Below are positions 1 through 7,673 of a stretch of 27,443 nt of DNA, one piece after another. How positions within the stretch are numbered: position 1 is the stretch's first letter; every line of letters begins with the position of its first letter. The notes beneath the pieces are model-generated. The model saw nothing but the letters and a program-made list of their open reading frames with translations, made no database searches and was not told the DNA's origin. The stretch spans positions 1 to 27,443 of the forward strand of contig JBGAKR010000011.1 in assembly GCA_044224315.1 (NCBI GenBank), read 5' to 3'. The DNA comes from JAGXTF01 sp044224315. Lineage in GTDB: Bacteria; Bacteroidota; Bacteroidia; NS11-12g; UBA955. The position numbers and the translations under genes were made by a program.

Positions 1-381
1 TCAAGCGTACAGCACGACTTCCTGAAAGATGGAGTATACACCGTAACCATGCGCGCCAAAGTGGATGCAACCGGATGCGAATGTTCAAAAACCAAACAGG
101 TGGTAATGAACCGCAGCAATGCGCAGGATTTACAAACTGTAGGTATTGCAGTGTTCCCGAACCCAAGCAATGGCAACTTCAATGTAGCACTGACCGAAAG
201 CTTTGGTCAGAATGTAAGCATCGAAGTGATGAGCATAACCGGAACTGTAGTGAAAACTGTAACCGCTGCCAACAATGGCCTGGTATCAGTAAACGCCGGT
301 GATATAGCCGACGGAACCTACCTGGTTCGTGTAAGCAGTGGCAACAAAGTAGTGACCCGCAAAATCACCATCGGACACTAA
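1..381 (+). CDS. T9SS-sorted secreted protein, 3' end only
   Basis: The reading frame is open from base 1, so the gene begins before the window and only its last 126 codons are seen. It ends in a type A T9SS C-terminal sorting domain: a PNPSNGNF motif, alternating beta-strand pattern, then DGTYLVRV and a short basic tail. Such domains are known to direct proteins through the type IX secretion system in the outer membrane and are removed at the surface. The segment before it (VTMRAKVDATGCECSKTK, then VVMNRS) closely matches the same place in the complete protein at 837-5354 and the one at 19800, so this is a third member of one paralogous family, in tandem with its neighbour. By analogy the missing part should hold PKD repeats and a beta-helix, but this is not visible here. 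Confidence 0.9.
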   Translation, partial: SSVQHDFLKDGVYTVTMRAKVDATGCECSKTKQVVMNRSNAQDLQTVGIAVFPNPSNGNFNVALTESFGQNVSIEVMSITGTVVKTVTAANNGLVSVNAGDIADGTYLVRVSSGNKVVTRKITIGH

Positions 382-404
382 GATAAAAACACTAAAAACA
401 ACAG

Positions 405-437
405 AAAAACCCTGGCCTTGTGCCGGGGTTTTTTTGT
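405..437 (+). terminator. Rho-independent terminator after the partial T9SS gene
   Basis: A 12-bp stem (AAAAACCCTGGC with GCCGGGGTTTTT, one T-G wobble) closes a 5-base loop and runs into a T tract, 24 bases after the stop codon. It separates the two tandem T9SS genes into independent transcripts. Confidence 0.9.
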
Positions 438-836
438 TTTGGCCAAATAGGGGTGCGAATGAAAACTAGCTCAATTTATGCAGGGATAGGAGTGGAGTGT
501 TGGATAAAAATGACCCAAATAAGATACTGTTAATTCAGGATTATGGCCCAAAACTGACACTTGTAATCGAAATGACAGAATTTTGACAAAGTGACCTTTT
601 TTCAAATTTCACTACAACAAAAAGTAATAAAAATATTACAAATACTACAGATACTCAATATGTTAGGTGTGAAAAAATTAATAGAACAAATATTCGAAAT
701 ACCATTCGGTTTGTCATAATCTGAAACTAATATGACAAAACAGGGAAGGGATTATGGAGATTTATGAAAGGTTTTTATTCTAAATTAATAAATGCCAAAT
801 AAACATTCGATATTTGAAACCTCATATTTTGTACTC
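438..836 (+). other. AT-rich upstream region of the second T9SS gene
   Basis: No convincing gene is seen on either strand. The region is AT-rich and should hold the promoter of the 837 gene, but no exact TAnnTTTG box was found; the nearest thing is the 7-base TATTTTG just before the start. TGAC occurs six times on this strand (511, 555, 573, 584, 592 and 733), five of them within 85 bases, which might be operator half-sites. An upstream in-frame ATG at 792 gives a 15-residue polar extension ahead of an otherwise normal signal peptide, so it was not taken as the start. Confidence 0.4.
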
Positions 837-3800
837 ATGAAACAAACTTTACTAAACCAAATTAAAAGCGTTGCACGAGGGCTGGTCATAACCGGACTAA
901 GCTTGTGTGCAATGTCGGCTTCGGCTCAAATGTCGGGGACGGTCACAATTGATGCTTCGGCGGCAGCCAGCTCAACAAACTTTCAAAACTGGTATTCGTT
1001 CTGGAATTCCCTTCAGGGGTTGGCCAGAACGGATGGCGGTTCTACTTTAACTGCAGGCGTTTCGGGCCCTGTAATTGTAAACGTAAAATCGGATTTAACC
1101 GAAGCAGATGCAATTCAGTTTCCCCAAATCACCGGTATGTCTAGCACCAACACCATTACCATTAATGGTGGCGGTAAAAAATTCAGCTACAGCGGATCTT
1201 ATGAAGCTGTATCATTTACGGGTGGTGATTATTTCAGAATTAATAATCTGATTATCAGTCACACAAACTCTTCTACAAACAGTGCAGGAATTCGCTTTTC
1301 AGGTGGGTCTGACTACAACCTGATTGAGAAATGTACCATTGAATTTACCGCCATGGTATCTGCTTCAACCAGCAGTTCGGCATATGTTTACTGGGGTTAC
1401 AGCCAGGGTGCACTTACCTCTGCTACCAGCACTGCTACCGGTTCTTACGATACCATCCGTGGTTGCGTAATGCAGACTACAGGAGTGAATCCTGCCGGAC
1501 CTGCCATTGCTGTTGCTATTAATGGTAACACTGGTAATTACAGCAGCACACCTCAGAACAATACCATTACCGGCAACACCATTAAAAACTTTTACTATAT
1601 GGGTTTCTTTAACTACTATGGTAATGGTAATCAGTTCTTAAATAATGATGTATCTCGCAGCAATGCGAACAGCTCATCATCAAGCTATTCTCAGCCATAC
1701 ACCATGTATAGCTACCAAACGTATTCTACCATCCGTTCAACTGCTTATGATGGAAACGTATTCCACGATTTGCCCTATGCAGGTGCTTCTGCTTCTGGTA
1801 GCCCAATGAATTATTTCTATAACTACTTTCAGTACAACTACGGCAGCAGTTCATACCCATGTGTTTTTAATAACAATACATTCAAAAACATTATGAGCTA
1901 TTACTATTGCTACGGTATCTATGGTTACTACAACTATAATGCACAGTTTAATGGCAATACCTGGGATAATATCCAAACCTACGCTTCTGGTTATTCTTCA
2001 TACATTTACATGCTGTATTATGGTAATGACCTTACAGTTAGTAAGAATACAATTAAGAACTGCAGCTTTGGCTATTATGCTTACCCAATTTACATTTACA
2101 ATACTTCAAACTCACTCAATCCGTATACTTTAATTGAAGACAATGTAATTACCAATAATTATACAGGTTATTACATGTGGGCCATTCAAAACCAGTATTA
2201 CTATAATGCAAAAATTAACCGCAACCTGATTACCAAAAACTCAACTGCGTCAAATCAGGGCTATTTCTACGGTATTTACAGTATTTATCTCTATAACTGG
2301 CAGGTGAATTCAAACATAATTGCTGATAACTTCGGTTATTATGGAAACAATCCTATGTATTCTTACAGTTACAATAGTGGATACACCTTCGAAGCCAGGC
2401 AGAATACCATTCGCGAAAAAGGTTCAAATTACTCATACTGCACTATTTATGGCTTGCTTTGTCAGGAGTATTACCACAGCAGTTACTCAGTTGCAGGTAA
2501 TATTGTAGATATACAAGACGCCTACTATGTTTACCCTTGCTATGCATATAGTTCAAGCCAAAACAACATTAAAGAACTGGATAACAATACCTATTACATT
2601 AAGAACATAAGCGGTGGCCAAAACTGGTATAACCCTGCCGGCAGCGCCAGCGATTTCAGTGGTTGGATGGCAACTGGCTTACCTGGTAAAGGTGAAAATA
2701 CTGCCAATCCTGATTTCTTTAATCCCTCTGCAGGTGACTATCGTCCAAAAGCTTTCGAATGCCATAACAACACCAATACAACTACCACCAACCCAACTGA
2801 TATATTCGGAGCTACCCGCAATAAGATAAAATCAGACCGAGGTGGGGTTGAGATTTTTACCGATATTCAGGCTATTTCTACAAACTTCTCAGTACCTGCA
2901 CAGGTTTGCCAAGGTTATACAAGCAATGGCGCTACCAAATTTGTAGTGAAAAACCTTTATGCCTACGATACTGCCTACAACTTTAATGTTGCTTACAGTG
3001 TAAATGGAGGCCCTAAAACCACCACGCTGGTTAAGAAAAAAATGCTTACCGGTGATACTGCCCAGGTAACTTTTAATGCCCAACTGGTATTGAATACTCT
3101 AGGAACTAATCGCATTAAGTTCTTCATTGATATTCCGGACGATAAAACATCGAATGACACTATTACCCTCACCACATTTGTTAAACCGGCTCCGGGTGGC
3201 GAAAAACTGACCTTCGGTCCCCAACCTTCCAAAACCATTTATCAGTCTGGCAAAAATCTGGATATTACCTTGGTAAATGAGCATTCTTACTACTATTTCA
3301 GTGCGCCTAAAGGTGTAAATACTTATAGCAATAACGATTTTAACACTAAATGGACAGCATCTACTTATGTTACTTCTCTTAAAGGTCGCACATTGTCTGG
3401 TGCTGAAGGTACTGCACAATATTACCCTCCTGCATCTGGCAAAGACGGGTATATTGATTTTGTGAGTTCTGATCCAAACATGGAGGACAGTACTGTAACC
3501 GTTTTCTTTAAAGTATCTGATTTAACCAATGGTTGCGATACTATCATCAAACGCAATATTTTGATTTATCCTTCAATTAAGGTTAAATTCAACTATCCAT
3601 CTAAAATTTGCTTTGGCGATGCTGTAGACTTCAGCCAACAATGTCAGGTAAAAAGCGGTGCTATCGAATTCCATTGGAGTTTTGGAACCGGCAAAGCCAC
3701 CGACGAAACTGATGCACCAGACCCTGTATTCCAATTTCCCGGAACAGGAACCTATAAAGTTAAATTAACTGCATCTACTTTACCATGGGGCTTCAAATTC

Positions 3801-5354
3801 TCTGACAGTGTAAACGTTACAGTAAATGCTATCCCAACCGTGAAATTTACCAAAGTAAATGCCTGCGAAGGCAATGCGGTGAAATTTACCAACCTTACTA
3901 CTCCAGCCAACGCTACATTGGATTGGGATTTTGGTGATCCAAATTCTCCCGCCCATTCTTCTGTTACAAACCCATCTCACCTTTATTCAGTAACAGGCGG
4001 TTATACTACAACTCTTACTGCCAGCCTAAATGGTTGTTCGGCATCTATGAGTCAACGTGTGTATGAGTTCGATAAACCAAAAGCCAACTTTACCCTGGTG
4101 GATGGTAGCTGTGATAACGATAATTTTAAATTCAAGGGTACTACCACCATTAAAAATGGTTTAACGGGTAATTTCTGGAACTTCAACGACGGCAACGTAT
4201 CTACCGAAGATGATCCGGAGCATATGTTCACCAGCCCAGGCAGCAAAGCTGTGAAACTGGTAGCTACCTCTGAGTTTGGTTGCAAAGACTCAATTACCAA
4301 AACCATCGTAGTAAAAGAGAGTCCCAAAGTGGCCTTTACCAACACTGCAGCATGCTCTATTACCCCAACCGCCTTTACCAACCTTACCCCTCCGGTAAGT
4401 GGTACTGTGGCTAACTACAAATGGGATTTCGGCGACGGTTCTGCCATTGCTACCAGCAAAGATGTAAACCATGCCTGGACTACACTCGGACCTAAAACTG
4501 TTACTTTAAATATGGTATTGGATAATGGTTGCGAAGCTGAAATAAGTAAGGATATGGTAGTAGGTGTACAACCTACCGCCCAGTTCAGCGCTACCAATGT
4601 GTGCAGCGGCCAGCCTGTAGTATTCGAAAACAACACTACCTGGGCCCAAGGCGATATAGAGTATGAATGGGATTTCGGTAATACCGGTAAAAGCACCAGC
4701 AGCGATCCTACTTATAACTACGGAAGTGTAACCAAAACTACTACCTACTTTGTAACCCTGAAAGCCAGCATAGCCGGTGGTTGCTCTGATAGTATCCGCA
4801 AAGCGGTAACCATCAACGAAGGACCAAAAACCTGCGATTTCAAAGGCGATCCAGATTATGCTTTCGGATTCCGTGGAATGAAATTCAACCCATTGGATGC
4901 AGCCGGCGCCCAGTTGTCACAATCAGGCGTAACCTATACCTGGGTTGTTAAAGGTGGTGGTACTTTGAATGGTGCTACTCCAAGCTTCGATTTCCAACAG
5001 GATGGCGAGTATGAAGTAACCATGCGTGCCAAAGTAGATGCAACCGGTTGTGAGTGCACCGTTACCAAAAAAGTGGTAATGAACCGCACCGCAGCAGAAG
5101 ACCTGGTGAAATTTGGAATGGGCTTATACCCCAACCCAAGCACTGGCAACTTCAACATTGCATTGACCGAAAGCTTTGGTAAAGATGTAACTGTACAATT
5201 GATCAGCGCAACCGGCGCAGTAGTAAAAACCATGCGCAGCGCCAACAATGGCCTGGTAGTGGTAGATGCTGCTGACCTTGCCAACGGTGTTTACTCAGTT
5301 CGTGTAAGCTCTGCCAGCAAAGTGGTAGTTCGCCCTGTACAAATTCAGAAATAA
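837..5354 (+). CDS. Giant secreted T9SS cargo protein: beta-helix, PKD repeats, sorting domain
   Basis: The 1505-residue product starts at ATG 837, which places a clean signal peptide first (cleavage near residue 30, before QMSG). Residues about 100-660 form an Asn/Ser/Tyr-rich region with repeated short strands ending in N, as in right-handed parallel beta-helices (pectate-lyase/NosD fold). A CARDB/Ig-like stretch (about 680-905) follows, then about five PKD-type repeats (about 915-1320) with WDFG-type motifs such as YKWDFGDGS. A final beta domain (FGFRGMKF) precedes the T9SS sorting domain, which starts near residue 1425 (LYPNPSTGNF) and ends with the stop. The protein should be exported and displayed or released at the cell surface; an adhesin, matrix or carbohydrate-binding role is inference. 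Tyrosine is strikingly frequent at about residues 250-600. It is a paralogue of 1-381 and 19800-24362. Confidence 0.88.
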   Translation: MKQTLLNQIKSVARGLVITGLSLCAMSASAQMSGTVTIDASAAASSTNFQNWYSFWNSLQGLARTDGGSTLTAGVSGPVIVNVKSDLTEADAIQFPQITGMSSTNTITINGGGKKFSYSGSYEAVSFTGGDYFRINNLIISHTNSSTNSAGIRFSGGSDYNLIEKCTIEFTAMVSASTSSSAYVYWGYSQGALTSATSTATGSYDTIRGCVMQTTGVNPAGPAIAVAINGNTGNYSSTPQNNTITGNTIKNFYYMGFFNYYGNGNQFLNNDVSRSNANSSSSSYSQPYTMYSYQTYSTIRSTAYDGNVFHDLPYAGASASGSPMNYFYNYFQYNYGSSSYPCVFNNNTFKNIMSYYYCYGIYGYYNYNAQFNGNTWDNIQTYASGYSSYIYMLYYGNDLTVSKNTIKNCSFGYYAYPIYIYNTSNSLNPYTLIEDNVITNNYTGYYMWAIQNQYYYNAKINRNLITKNSTASNQGYFYGIYSIYLYNWQVNSNIIADNFGYYGNNPMYSYSYNSGYTFEARQNTIREKGSNYSYCTIYGLLCQEYYHSSYSVAGNIVDIQDAYYVYPCYAYSSSQNNIKELDNNTYYIKNISGGQNWYNPAGSASDFSGWMATGLPGKGENTANPDFFNPSAGDYRPKAFECHNNTNTTTTNPTDIFGATRNKIKSDRGGVEIFTDIQAISTNFSVPAQVCQGYTSNGATKFVVKNLYAYDTAYNFNVAYSVNGGPKTTTLVKKKMLTGDTAQVTFNAQLVLNTLGTNRIKFFIDIPDDKTSNDTITLTTFVKPAPGGEKLTFGPQPSKTIYQSGKNLDITLVNEHSYYYFSAPKGVNTYSNNDFNTKWTASTYVTSLKGRTLSGAEGTAQYYPPASGKDGYIDFVSSDPNMEDSTVTVFFKVSDLTNGCDTIIKRNILIYPSIKVKFNYPSKICFGDAVDFSQQCQVKSGAIEFHWSFGTGKATDETDAPDPVFQFPGTGTYKVKLTASTLPWGFKFSDSVNVTVNAIPTVKFTKVNACEGNAVKFTNLTTPANATLDWDFGDPNSPAHSSVTNPSHLYSVTGGYTTTLTASLNGCSASMSQRVYEFDKPKANFTLVDGSCDNDNFKFKGTTTIKNGLTGNFWNFNDGNVSTEDDPEHMFTSPGSKAVKLVATSEFGCKDSITKTIVVKESPKVAFTNTAACSITPTAFTNLTPPVSGTVANYKWDFGDGSAIATSKDVNHAWTTLGPKTVTLNMVLDNGCEAEISKDMVVGVQPTAQFSATNVCSGQPVVFENNTTWAQGDIEYEWDFGNTGKSTSSDPTYNYGSVTKTTTYFVTLKASIAGGCSDSIRKAVTINEGPKTCDFKGDPDYAFGFRGMKFNPLDAAGAQLSQSGVTYTWVVKGGGTLNGATPSFDFQQDGEYEVTMRAKVDATGCECTVTKKVVMNRTAAEDLVKFGMGLYPNPSTGNFNIALTESFGKDVTVQLISATGAVVKTMRSANNGLVVVDAADLANGVYSVRVSSASKVVVRPVQIQK

Positions 5355-5375
5355 GCTTTCATAACTATTAATTAT

Positions 5376-5414
5376 AAAACAGGCTGTCCTATGGGCGGCC
5401 TGTTTTATTTTTGT
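5376..5414 (+). terminator. Rho-independent terminator after the 837 gene
   Basis: The perfect 9-bp arms AAAACAGGC and GCCTGTTTT enclose a 13-base loop and lead into a T-rich tract. The hairpin sits 21 bases after the stop. Its T tract also contains the TATTTTTG promoter box of the next gene. Confidence 0.88.
5406..5413 (+). promoter_or_regulatory. Candidate -7 box (TATTTTTG) of the crotonase-tatD operon
   Basis: This is an exact match to the Bacteroidota -7 consensus TAnnTTTG, 4 bases before the chosen GTG start at 5418. The -33 element is weak (CTG 19 bases upstream), and the box overlaps the previous terminator, so the match could be partly fortuitous. Confidence 0.45.
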
Positions 5415-5417
5415 GGG

Positions 5418-6191
5418 GTGTCTATTGTATTAACTGAGATTAAAGAGCGGGTAGGTTTTATTACTTTAAATCATCCCGAAAAACGCAATGCTTTAGGGCC
5501 CGATATGGTAGCCGGACTTACCAGTGCTATTTCTGAGTATCTGGCCAACGATGCGGTTAAAATTATTGTATTAAGGTCATCATCACCGGCTTTCTGTGCT
5601 GGTGCCGATTTGGGATATCTCAGCCAAATCAGGGATTTCTCGAGAGAAGAAAATCTGGCAGATAGCCAGCGCCTGCGAGTGCTTTTTGATTTAATCTACA
5701 ATGGAAATAAGATTTTCATTTCTGAGGTAAAAGGACCGGCACTGGCAGGAGGTTGTGGATTAGCCACCATTTGTGATTTTTGTTTTGCAGCCCCTGAAGC
5801 AACTTTTGGCTATACGGAGGCTAAAATTGGCTTTGTACCTGCACTGGTTATGGTATACCTGCAGCATCGCATTGCAGGTGTTTATCTGCGCGATTTATTG
5901 CTAACTGGAAGAATTGTTGAAGCCGAAGAAGCTATGGGAATGGGGTTAGTAAATCGTTTGATTTTGGCCGGCGATATGGACAATGAGGTATTTGATTTTG
6001 CCAATCAGCTATGCAATACAATTTCGGGCTCATCGGTGGCATTTATAAAAACCATGCTGCGCAATTTACCCTCTATGGATATGGCTAAAGCCCTTGATTA
6101 TGCTGCAGAAACCAATGCAGATGCACGCAAGAGTGCCGATTGTATTAAAGGGATTGACGCGTTTTTAAATAAGCAAAAAATAACGTGGTAA
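5418..6191 (+). CDS. Enoyl-CoA hydratase/isomerase (crotonase) family, methylglutaconyl-CoA hydratase-like
   Basis: The 257-residue length is typical of crotonases, which act on acyl-CoA thioesters in the cytoplasm. Visible family features are the N-terminal FITLNHPEKRNAL, the oxyanion-hole segment AFCAGADLGYL, and GPALAGGCGLATICD followed by FGYTEAKIGFVPA. Of the two catalytic glutamates of classical enoyl-CoA hydratase, the second is kept (E134, TEAKIG) but the first is glycine (G114, GGCGLA). That pattern, with EAKIGFVPA, resembles methylglutaconyl-CoA hydratases of leucine breakdown, so this role is suggested but not proven. An ATG at 5391 lies in the loop of the upstream terminator and would add FYFCG-type residues not expected in the family. 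GTG 5418, just behind a -7 box, is preferred. The gene overlaps the tatD-like gene by 7 bases. Confidence 0.85.
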   Translation: MSIVLTEIKERVGFITLNHPEKRNALGPDMVAGLTSAISEYLANDAVKIIVLRSSSPAFCAGADLGYLSQIRDFSREENLADSQRLRVLFDLIYNGNKIFISEVKGPALAGGCGLATICDFCFAAPEATFGYTEAKIGFVPALVMVYLQHRIAGVYLRDLLLTGRIVEAEEAMGMGLVNRLILAGDMDNEVFDFANQLCNTISGSSVAFIKTMLRNLPSMDMAKALDYAAETNADARKSADCIKGIDAFLNKQKITW

Positions 6192-6955
6192 ATCTTATCG
6201 ATACCCACTCGCATATTTATGCAAAAGCTTTTGATACCGATAGGGAACAAATGCTTGAAAATGCCCGTAAACAAGGTGTTTCCAAAATTTTTATGCCCAA
6301 TATAGATTTAGAATCAGTAGAGGGGATGATGGAATTGGCTGTACAATATCCTGATTTTTGTATACCCATGATGGGGTTACATCCTTGTAGCGTTGATGCT
6401 GACTGGGAGCAGGATGTGGATGCTTTGCTGGCCTGGTTTAATAAGGCAGAATTTGCAGCAGTTGGGGAAATCGGGATGGACTTGTATTGGGATAAAACCT
6501 ATCAACAACAACAGGCATTGGCTTTTATCAGGCAAACCGATTTTGCCTTGGAAAGACAGTTGCCTATTGTGATACATTCTCGCAGCGCTACACCGCAAAT
6601 TATGGAGATTCTGCAAGATTTTAAAGGCAAAGGTCTGAGGGGCGTTTTTCACTGTTTTTCTGAGTCGTATGAGTATGCCGAAGAGATTGCGGATATGGGA
6701 TTTTATTTTGGCATAGGAGGGGTGCTCACATTTAAAAATTCAGGTTTGGCCGAAGTGGTAAAGAAACTTCCCATGGATAGAATTATTCTGGAAACGGATG
6801 CACCATATTTGGCGCCAGTACCATTTAGAGGGAAAAGAAATGAACCGGCATATATATGGCATGTAGCCAAACTGCTGGCCGAATTAAGGGCAATGGGATT
6901 GGAAGAATTGGGGAGGTTAACAAGCGAAAACGCCCTTCGCTTATTTAGTAAATAG
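6185..6955 (+). CDS. TatD-family metal-dependent hydrolase (DNase)
   Basis: The 256-residue product has the full TatD metal site: H8 and H10 in DTHSHIY, E95 in GEIGMDLYWD, H131 in VIHSR, H156 in FHCFSE and D205 in LETDAPYLAP. The family folds as a TIM barrel in the amidohydrolase superfamily and has reported Mg-dependent 3'-5' exonuclease or DNase activity with a likely role in DNA repair or turnover. Translation probably starts at GTG 6185, inside the last codons of the crotonase gene; this suggests translational coupling. No closer ATG gives the N-terminal strand with DTHSH. No terminator is visible before the tRNA gene 50 bases on. Confidence 0.93.
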   Translation: MVNLIDTHSHIYAKAFDTDREQMLENARKQGVSKIFMPNIDLESVEGMMELAVQYPDFCIPMMGLHPCSVDADWEQDVDALLAWFNKAEFAAVGEIGMDLYWDKTYQQQQALAFIRQTDFALERQLPIVIHSRSATPQIMEILQDFKGKGLRGVFHCFSESYEYAEEIADMGFYFGIGGVLTFKNSGLAEVVKKLPMDRIILETDAPYLAPVPFRGKRNEPAYIWHVAKLLAELRAMGLEELGRLTSENALRLFSK

Positions 6956-6987
6956 GCGGGTATCATAGATAAATCAAACAAAAGCCG

Positions 6988-6995
6988 TAATTTTG
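6988..6995 (+). promoter_or_regulatory. Candidate -7 box (TAATTTTG) of tRNA-Ser
   Basis: This exact TAnnTTTG match ends 10 bases before the tRNA 5' end, as expected for a short precursor leader. A matching -33 TTG was not found. Confidence 0.55.
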
Positions 6996-7005
6996 CGGCC
7001 CTTCT

Positions 7006-7096
7006 GGAGAGGTGTCCGAGTGGTTGAAGGAGCACGCCTGGAAAGTGTGTATAGGCCAAAAGTCTATCGGGGGTTCGAATCCCCCTCTCTCCGCCA
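7006..7096 (+). tRNA. tRNA-Ser (anticodon GGA), CCA encoded
   Basis: The acceptor arm GGAGAGG pairs with TCTCTCC (one G-T pair), followed by discriminator G and encoded CCA (7094-7096). The anticodon stem CACGC/GTGTG holds loop CTGGAAA with anticodon GGA at 7040-7042, reading UCU/UCC. A long variable arm (TATAG/CTATC near 7049-7067) marks a class II serine tRNA. The T arm is GGGGG-TTCGAAT-CCCCC. All arms are intact. Confidence 0.97.
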
Positions 7097-7229
7097 ACCC
7101 ACACTGAACCTCGCTTCTGGCGAGGTTTTTTATTTCCCCACCCACAAGTCTGCCTCATCCCAAAGGGTGAGGCAAGTGCAGTGGGAGGGGAAATAAAAAA
7201 ATCTGCGCAAGCAGATTCAGTGTGGGTTG
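7095..7229 (+). repeat. Nested multi-hairpin element directly abutting tRNA-Ser
   Basis: A perfect 14-bp inverted repeat (CAACCCACACTGAA at 7095-7108, TTCAGTGTGGGTTG at 7216-7229) encloses three hairpins. The first is the tRNA terminator at 7107-7127. The second is a long hairpin at 7126-7200: outer arms of 20 bp with one A-A mismatch, then an internal loop, then TGCCTCA/TGAGGCA with a CCC-AAA-GGG tip. The third is AATCTGC-gcaa-GCAGATT at 7200-7217. The outer arm begins at the tRNA's own CCA end. It could be a small palindromic mobile element, a structured RNA or a processing/termination module. No ORF supports a protein here. Confidence 0.7.
7107..7131 (+). terminator. Terminator hairpin behind tRNA-Ser
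   Basis: The perfect 8-bp stem AACCTCGC/GCGAGGTT has a 5-base loop and is followed by a run of T residues. It starts 10 bases after the tRNA. Its bases are also part of the larger nested structure at 7095-7229. Confidence 0.85.
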
Positions 7230-7535
7230 TAGCCTCCCCCTCAGGGATCATTCGGTACGAATAATCCCCAAGCAGCAGGTAGCGGTTGGTCTGAAGACAC
7301 AACCGCAGGATCTGGTGCAGCATTTGAAATGATACAGTTTTGTAGCCTCCCCCTCAGGGATCATTCGGTACGAATAATCCCCAAGCAGCAGGTAGCGGTT
7401 GGTCTGAAGACACAACCGTAGGAGGCCCGGTGACGCATTTGATTTGATTCCAGTTGTAGCCTCCCCACTCAGGGATTATTCGGCACGAATAATCCCCATA
7501 AATAGCGGTTGGGCACAAGACAACCGAAGGAATCA
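7229..7535. repeat. Three tandem 113-114 bp repeats, each with two hairpins
   Basis: Copies begin with GTAGCCTCCCC at 7229, 7342 and 7456. Copies 1 and 2 are identical over about the first 75 bases; copy 3 has diverged and is shorter. Each contains an 11-bp hairpin of the type GGGATTATTCG...CGAATAATCCC (perfect in copy 3, one mismatch in copies 1 and 2). A second hairpin GCGGTTG...CAACCGC follows, extended by GTC-TGAA-GAC in copies 1 and 2. The last third of each unit is variable. No promoter or reliable coding potential was found. Short ORFs crossing it on the minus strand just follow the repeat and are not credible. Bases 7536-7673 up to the next gene hold nothing recognisable. Confidence 0.85.
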
Positions 7536-7673
7536 ATTACTGTAATGATTTAATATTATTTAATGAGATTGAATGCGATGATTTTGGTCCTTGTAAAACT
7601 ATTGCTTGTCGAATTTTTATTAATTGGCCAATGAAATGAATTTACCTCCGTTCATAATGCAGAATTAAAATAC

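Noticed and set aside
792..836. Upstream start codon for the 837 gene
   Set aside because: It would put 15 polar residues before an otherwise complete signal peptide.
7078..7096. Integration (att) site of a genomic island at tRNA-Ser
   Set aside because: No direct repeat of the tRNA 3' end was noticed downstream and there is no integrase in the window, though the adjacent palindrome keeps some form of insertion possible.
6993..7196. Plus-strand ORF of 67 codons spanning tRNA-Ser
   Set aside because: It reads straight through the tRNA gene and its terminator.
6703..7323. Minus-strand ORF of 206 codons over tatD, the tRNA and the repeats
   Set aside because: It is antisense to an intact TatD gene and a tRNA gene and has no family features.
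7229..7535. CRISPR array
   Set aside because: Three long contiguous copies with a gradually diverging tail, no regular spacers, and no cas genes in the window.
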